16,331 nucleotides of DNA from Gemmatimonadales bacterium (GTDB lineage: Bacteria > Gemmatimonadota > Gemmatimonadetes > Gemmatimonadales > GWC2-71-9): positions 1 through 16,331 of the forward strand of contig JACCSZ010000113.1 in NCBI GenBank assembly GCA_013812695.1, read 5' to 3'. The position numbers were made by a program, and so were the translations under genes. Shown here one piece after another: positions 13,529-16,331 of this stretch (the first letter of the stretch is position 1; each line of letters begins with the position of its first letter). The notes under the pieces were generated by a model that was given only the letters and a program-made list of their open reading frames with translations, did not search any database and was not told where the DNA came from.

Positions 13529-15181
13529 ATGGCCGCGGACGAAGCAGTCGGCTTCCCGAAGCTCGGTCCCACGGACATCGCCGCGCTCACCGCGCGCGGG
13601 CACGAGCGCGGTGTGCGGGCAGGTGACGTCCTCTTCAACGCCGGCGACCGCAGCTTCTGCTTCTACGTCGTGCTCGAGGGCAGCATCGAGATCGTCGAGC
13701 AATCCCACGACGAGCCCCGCACGGTCGCTGTCCACCAGGCAGGCGGGTTCACGGGCGACGTGGACATGCTCACCGGCCGGCCCGCCGTCGTGACCGCACG
13801 GGCCGGCCAGGACGGGCGTGTGCTCGAGCTGAGCACCGGCGAGCTGCGCCGCGCCGTCGATGAGCTGCCCGACCTGGGCGAGACCATCGTCAAGGCGTTT
13901 CTGATGCGGCGCGAGCTGTTGCTGAGCCAGGGCTTCTCCGTCGTGAAGATCCTCGGGTCGCGGTTCAGCCCGGACGCGCACCGCCTCAGGGACTTCGCGG
14001 TCCGGAACGCCATCCCGTTCCGGTGGATCGACCTCGAGACCGACGAGCAGGCCGACACGCTGCTCCGCCAGTTCAACGTGCCCGCCGCCGCCACGCCCAT
14101 CGTAATCGGGCGGGACGGGCACTGGGCGAGCAATCCCACGAACGTCGAGTTTGCCGGCTGCGCCGGGCTCTCGCTCGAGCTCGAGGAAGGCCACGTGTAC
14201 GACCTCGTGGTCGTCGGTGCGGGGCCTGCGGGCCTGGCCGCCTCGGTCTACGCGGCCTCCGAGGGGCTCGACGTGCTCACCGTCGACGCGCTCGCCGCCG
14301 GCGGGCAGGCCGGCACCAGCTCCCGCATCGAGAACTACCTCGGCTTTCCCACCGGCATCTCCGGCGCCGATCTCACCCGCAACGCGACGCTCCAGGCGCA
14401 GCGTTTCGGCCCCAAGATCACCGTGCCCTCGACCGTGCGCGCCTTGAGCCTCGACAGCGGCGACCGGATCGTCACGCTCACCGACGGCAGCCGGCTCCGC
14501 ACCCGCTGCGCGCTGGTGGCCAGCGGGGTGCAGTACAAGCGGCTGGACGTGCCGGGGTTCCCGGACTTCGAGGCCGCGGGGATCTACTACGCGGCCACCG
14601 ACATGGAGGCGCGGCTCTGCAAGGGCGAAGAGGTCGTGGTGGTCGGCGCGGGAAACTCCGCGGGGCAGGCGATCGTCTTCCTGTCGAAGTACGCCCGGCG
14701 CGTGCACGTGGTGGTACGCGGCGCGGACCTCGGCGCCAGCATGTCGCGCTACCTGGTCGACCGGATCCTCGGACTCGACAACGTGACGGTTCATCTGGGC
14801 TCCACGGTGACCGGACTCGATGGCGACGGGAACTTGAGCGCGGTGCACGCGACGGATCGCGACGGACAACGTCACACCTTCGACACGACGTCGCTGTTCC
14901 TGTTCATCGGCGCCGACCCCAACACCGACTGGCTTCGCGGATGCGCCGAGTTGGACCGGAAAGGCTTCGTGCTGACCGGCAGCGCGCTGCCGCCCGCCAC
15001 CGCCAAGGGCGAGCGCTGGCGGACGGCGGATCGCGCGCCGTTCCTGCTCGAGACCAGCCTGCCCGGCGTGTTCGCGGCGGGCGACGTCCGGAGCGGCTCG
15101 GTGAAGCGGGTGGCCTCGGCAGTTGGGGAGGGAGCGATGGCGGTGAGCTTCGTGCACGCGCACATCGCGAGGCCGGGGTGA
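13529..15181 (+). CDS. cNMP-binding / thioredoxin-fold / FAD-NAD(P) oxidoreductase fusion lacking CxxC
   Basis: The 550-residue protein (from ATG 13529) has three parts. Residues about 8-125 are a cyclic-nucleotide-binding-like domain (GVRAGDVLFNAGDRSFCFYV, GSIEIVE, GGFTGDVDMLTGRPAVVTARA). Residues about 135-215 look like a thioredoxin/glutaredoxin-fold domain (VKILGSRFSPDAHRLRDFAV, FRWIDLETDEQADTLLRQFN) without a Cys pair. The rest is thioredoxin-reductase-like: FAD site (DLVVVGAGPAGLAASVYAA), GGQAGTSSRIENYLGFPTG, NAD(P) site (VVVVGAGNSAGQA) and the FAD-closing GVFAAGDVRSG. The CxxC dithiol motif expected after the first NAD(P)-domain strands is replaced by YYAATDMEARLC, so a classical thioredoxin reduction cycle is unlikely. 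Transfer from NAD(P)H to an external acceptor is more plausible. GGAG lies 9 nt before 13529; in-frame ATGs at 13523 and 13514 are alternatives. It is followed by a palindrome and then the UBP zinc-finger gene. Confidence 0.88.
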   Translation: MAADEAVGFPKLGPTDIAALTARGHERGVRAGDVLFNAGDRSFCFYVVLEGSIEIVEQSHDEPRTVAVHQAGGFTGDVDMLTGRPAVVTARAGQDGRVLELSTGELRRAVDELPDLGETIVKAFLMRRELLLSQGFSVVKILGSRFSPDAHRLRDFAVRNAIPFRWIDLETDEQADTLLRQFNVPAAATPIVIGRDGHWASNPTNVEFAGCAGLSLELEEGHVYDLVVVGAGPAGLAASVYAASEGLDVLTVDALAAGGQAGTSSRIENYLGFPTGISGADLTRNATLQAQRFGPKITVPSTVRALSLDSGDRIVTLTDGSRLRTRCALVASGVQYKRLDVPGFPDFEAAGIYYAATDMEARLCKGEEVVVVGAGNSAGQAIVFLSKYARRVHVVVRGADLGASMSRYLVDRILGLDNVTVHLGSTVTGLDGDGNLSAVHATDRDGQRHTFDTTSLFLFIGADPNTDWLRGCAELDRKGFVLTGSALPPATAKGERWRTADRAPFLLETSLPGVFAAGDVRSGSVKRVASAVGEGAMAVSFVHAHIARPG

Positions 15182-15206
15182 GGACGGTGCACGAGAGGTG
15201 AGAGGT

Positions 15207-15308
15207 ATGTCATCCTGAGCTGAGCGAAGGATCGGCTGGCGCATGCGAGTGACGCTTGCGGCGCACTCGCGTCCACGGCTCGATCCTTCGCTTCGCTCAG
15301 GATGACAT
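15207..15308. repeat. REP-like palindromic element, copy B
   Basis: Arms at 15207-15234 and 15281-15308 are 28 bp with two mismatches and carry the same GTCATCCTGAGC...GAGCGAAGGATCG sequence as copy A. An inner 7-bp stem (GCGAGTG at 15245-15251 with CACTCGC at 15264-15270) repeats the nested design of copy A. It starts 26 nt after the oxidoreductase stop, so it lies between that gene and the UBP zinc-finger gene. Confidence 0.85.
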
Positions 15309-15357
15309 CAGGTCCAGCATCACACCAGGTCCAGCCTCACACCAGGTCCAGCATGAC
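15307..15357 (+). repeat. Three tandem 17-bp repeats
   Basis: Three direct copies of 17 bp (15307-15323, 15324-15340, 15341-15357) share the core CAGGTCCAGC; adjacent copies differ at two positions or so each. The array abuts the right arm of palindrome B and ends 16 bp before the UBP zinc-finger ATG, so it lies in that gene's leader. It may be a replication-slippage product or a regulatory repeat. Confidence 0.8.
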
Positions 15358-15373
15358 TCCCCAGGAGCACACG

Positions 15374-15661
15374 ATGTCCCAACCATGCGCGCACATCACC
15401 GAAGTCCGCGACATCGCACCCCGTATGCCAGACGGTTGCGAGGAATGTCTCGCCAGCGGCGGTCGCTGGGTCCACCTGCGGCTGTGCCAGGAATGCGGCC
15501 ACGTCGGCTGCTGCGACAACTCGCCCGGCAAGCACGCGACCAAGCACTTCCACGCCTTGCAGCACGCCGTCATGCGGAGCTTCGAGCGGGGCGAGGATTG
15601 GAGCTGGTGCTACGTGGACCAGCTCTTCATCGAGCCGGCGGTGCGGCCGGGCGGCCGGTAG
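15374..15661 (+). CDS. Small UBP-type zinc-finger protein
   Basis: The 95-residue protein is essentially one ZnF-UBP domain, the fold that in eukaryotic deubiquitinases such as USP5 binds the free C-terminus of ubiquitin. Likely zinc ligands follow the family spacing: Cys5-Ala-His7, Cys22-x2-Cys25, Cys38-x2-Cys41, Cys46/Cys47, and histidines at 54, 58, 60 and 64. The family motifs LCQECGHVGCCDNSPGKHA and DWSWCYVD are both clear. AGGAG lies 6 nt before ATG 15374, which decides the start; an in-frame ATG at 15353 inside the tandem repeat has no such site. It has no signal peptide, so it is cytoplasmic. Its ligand in bacteria is unknown; a C-terminal peptide of some protein is an inference by analogy. 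It follows the thioredoxin-reductase-like gene, a pairing I recall from other bacterial genomes but cannot verify here. Confidence 0.9.
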   Translation: MSQPCAHITEVRDIAPRMPDGCEECLASGGRWVHLRLCQECGHVGCCDNSPGKHATKHFHALQHAVMRSFERGEDWSWCYVDQLFIEPAVRPGGR

Positions 15662-15817
15662 CCCACCGCAGACGGCCCCAACATTCGCCAAGTGGGGAAC
15701 AAACCACTACCTTCCGCCTGCCCACCGTAGTACTGGCACTTCTCCCGGCGGCTCCCGTTACCAGCCTCAGCGCCTCGGCAACTCTCCCGGCGGGCCGCTC
15801 GAAGCCTTCGAGGTTCC
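15662..15817. other. Intergenic region before the alpha/beta hydrolase
   Basis: The region contains a weak inverted repeat (AGTGG and CCACT around an 8-nt loop, near 15691-15708) and two copies of CTCCCGGCGG (near 15743 and 15784). No convincing promoter pair or coding frame was found. Confidence 0.3.
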
Positions 15818-16331
15818 ATGCTTCTCCTTGCGCTCGCGCTCGTCGCCACCGCCCCGGTGGACAGCATTGTCGTGCGTGACATCCAGGTGGCGCCGGGGGA
15901 GATCCTCCGCACCACCACCGTCGGAACCGGTCAGCCCCTCGTCGTCATTCCTGGAATCTTCGGCGCCGCGTTCGCCTACCGCATGTTGACCGGGCCGCTC
16001 GCCGCGCGCGGCTACCAAACGATCGTCGTCGAGCCCCTGGGCTATGGTTGGTCCTCGCACCCGAAGGAGGCCGACTACTCGTTCTCCGCGCAGACCCGGC
16101 GGGTGATCCGCGCCCTCGACAGCCTCGGCGTCACCCGGGTGCTGCTGGTGGCGCAGAGCAGCGGCGCCGCGATCGCCTTCCGACTCGCCATCGCCCGGCC
16201 GGACCTGGTGCGCGGGCTGCTCTCGATCGGCGGCGGCCCCGCCGAGAGCGCGGCCACGCCGGGCATGCGTCGGGTGTTCAAGTTCGGAGGCGGGCTGGTC
16301 AAGTTCGCGCTGGACGAATCGAAGCTGCGGC
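15818..16331 (+). CDS. Alpha/beta hydrolase, N-terminal part (cut by window end)
   Basis: The frame runs open from ATG 15818 to the window end, giving 171 residues. A short hydrophobic start (MLLLALALVATAPVDS) suggests export or a signal peptide. The alpha/beta-hydrolase fold follows: PLVVIPGIFGAAFAYR forms the oxyanion-loop region, TIVVEPLGYGWSS the second strand-loop, and VLLVAQSSGAAIAFRLA the nucleophile elbow with Ser114. The usual Gly before the Ser-flanking residue is Ala here (A-Q-S-S-G instead of G-x-S-x-G), a variation seen in some members of the fold. The acid and histidine of the triad would lie beyond the window. GAGG precedes the ATG by 4 nt. The family call is good; esterase, lipase or dehalogenase activity cannot be told apart. 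Confidence 0.8.
   Translation, partial: MLLLALALVATAPVDSIVVRDIQVAPGEILRTTTVGTGQPLVVIPGIFGAAFAYRMLTGPLAARGYQTIVVEPLGYGWSSHPKEADYSFSAQTRRVIRALDSLGVTRVLLVAQSSGAAIAFRLAIARPDLVRGLLSIGGGPAESAATPGMRRVFKFGGGLVKFALDESKLR

Noticed and set aside
13454..15244. 596-codon minus-strand frame opposite the oxidoreductase
   Set aside because: It shows only antisense-type composition; the plus-strand frame has clear FAD and NAD(P) sites.
15307..15357. Possible CRISPR array
   Set aside because: The 17-bp units are directly adjacent with no spacers and no cas genes are nearby.

Overview
The window is a high-GC (roughly 70%) chromosomal segment from a Gram-negative-type bacterium: it carries an RND efflux pump, a lipobox lipoprotein and several exported proteins. 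Gene content (G8/beta-helix lipoprotein, CocE-type hydrolase, cNMP-binding thioredoxin-reductase-like protein) and intergenic palindromes with a CCTGAGCGGAGCG core suggest a soil lineage such as Gemmatimonadota. That placement is inference; the window has no rRNA or other phylogenetic marker. I see no tRNA, rRNA, CRISPR array, transposase or phage gene.

Region 1 (1-5365). On the minus strand are the start of a multi-spanning membrane sensor-like protein cut by the window edge (1-457) and a two-gene RND efflux operon of adaptor (3719-4846) then permease (631-3717). Divergent from the operon is an HxlR-family regulator (5015-5365). The 168-bp divergent region holds a strong sigma70-type promoter for the pump, a perfect palindrome over its -10 box, and a second near-perfect palindrome just before the regulator. 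This fits a locally autoregulated drug- or redox-responsive efflux switch.

Region 2 (5426-10534), plus strand. First comes an exported CocE/NonD-type serine hydrolase (5426-7264). A tight three-gene cluster follows: a membrane DUF4118-PAS-receiver protein with no kinase domain (7334-8509), an unrecognised single-pass protein with three PPH(E/D)P motifs (8540-9181), and a metallophosphoesterase with all canonical metal-site motifs (9185-10534). The cluster looks like an uncharacterised sensing/phosphohydrolase module.

Region 3 (10535-16331), plus strand. A predicted lipoprotein resembles G8-domain/CEMIP-TMEM2 proteins (10782-13181). Then come a cNMP-binding / thioredoxin-fold / FAD-NAD(P) oxidoreductase fusion lacking the CxxC redox motif (13529-15181), a small UBP-type zinc-finger protein (15374-15661), and an alpha/beta hydrolase cut by the window end (15818 onward). 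Three long inverted-repeat elements (10567-10651, 13211-13307, 15207-15308) each begin 26-33 nt after the stop codon of the preceding gene. They look like dispersed REP-like or terminator-type palindromes.

The best candidates for undescribed biology are the sensor/PPHxP/phosphoesterase cluster, the oxidoreductase plus UBP zinc-finger pair, and the bacterial G8 lipoprotein.
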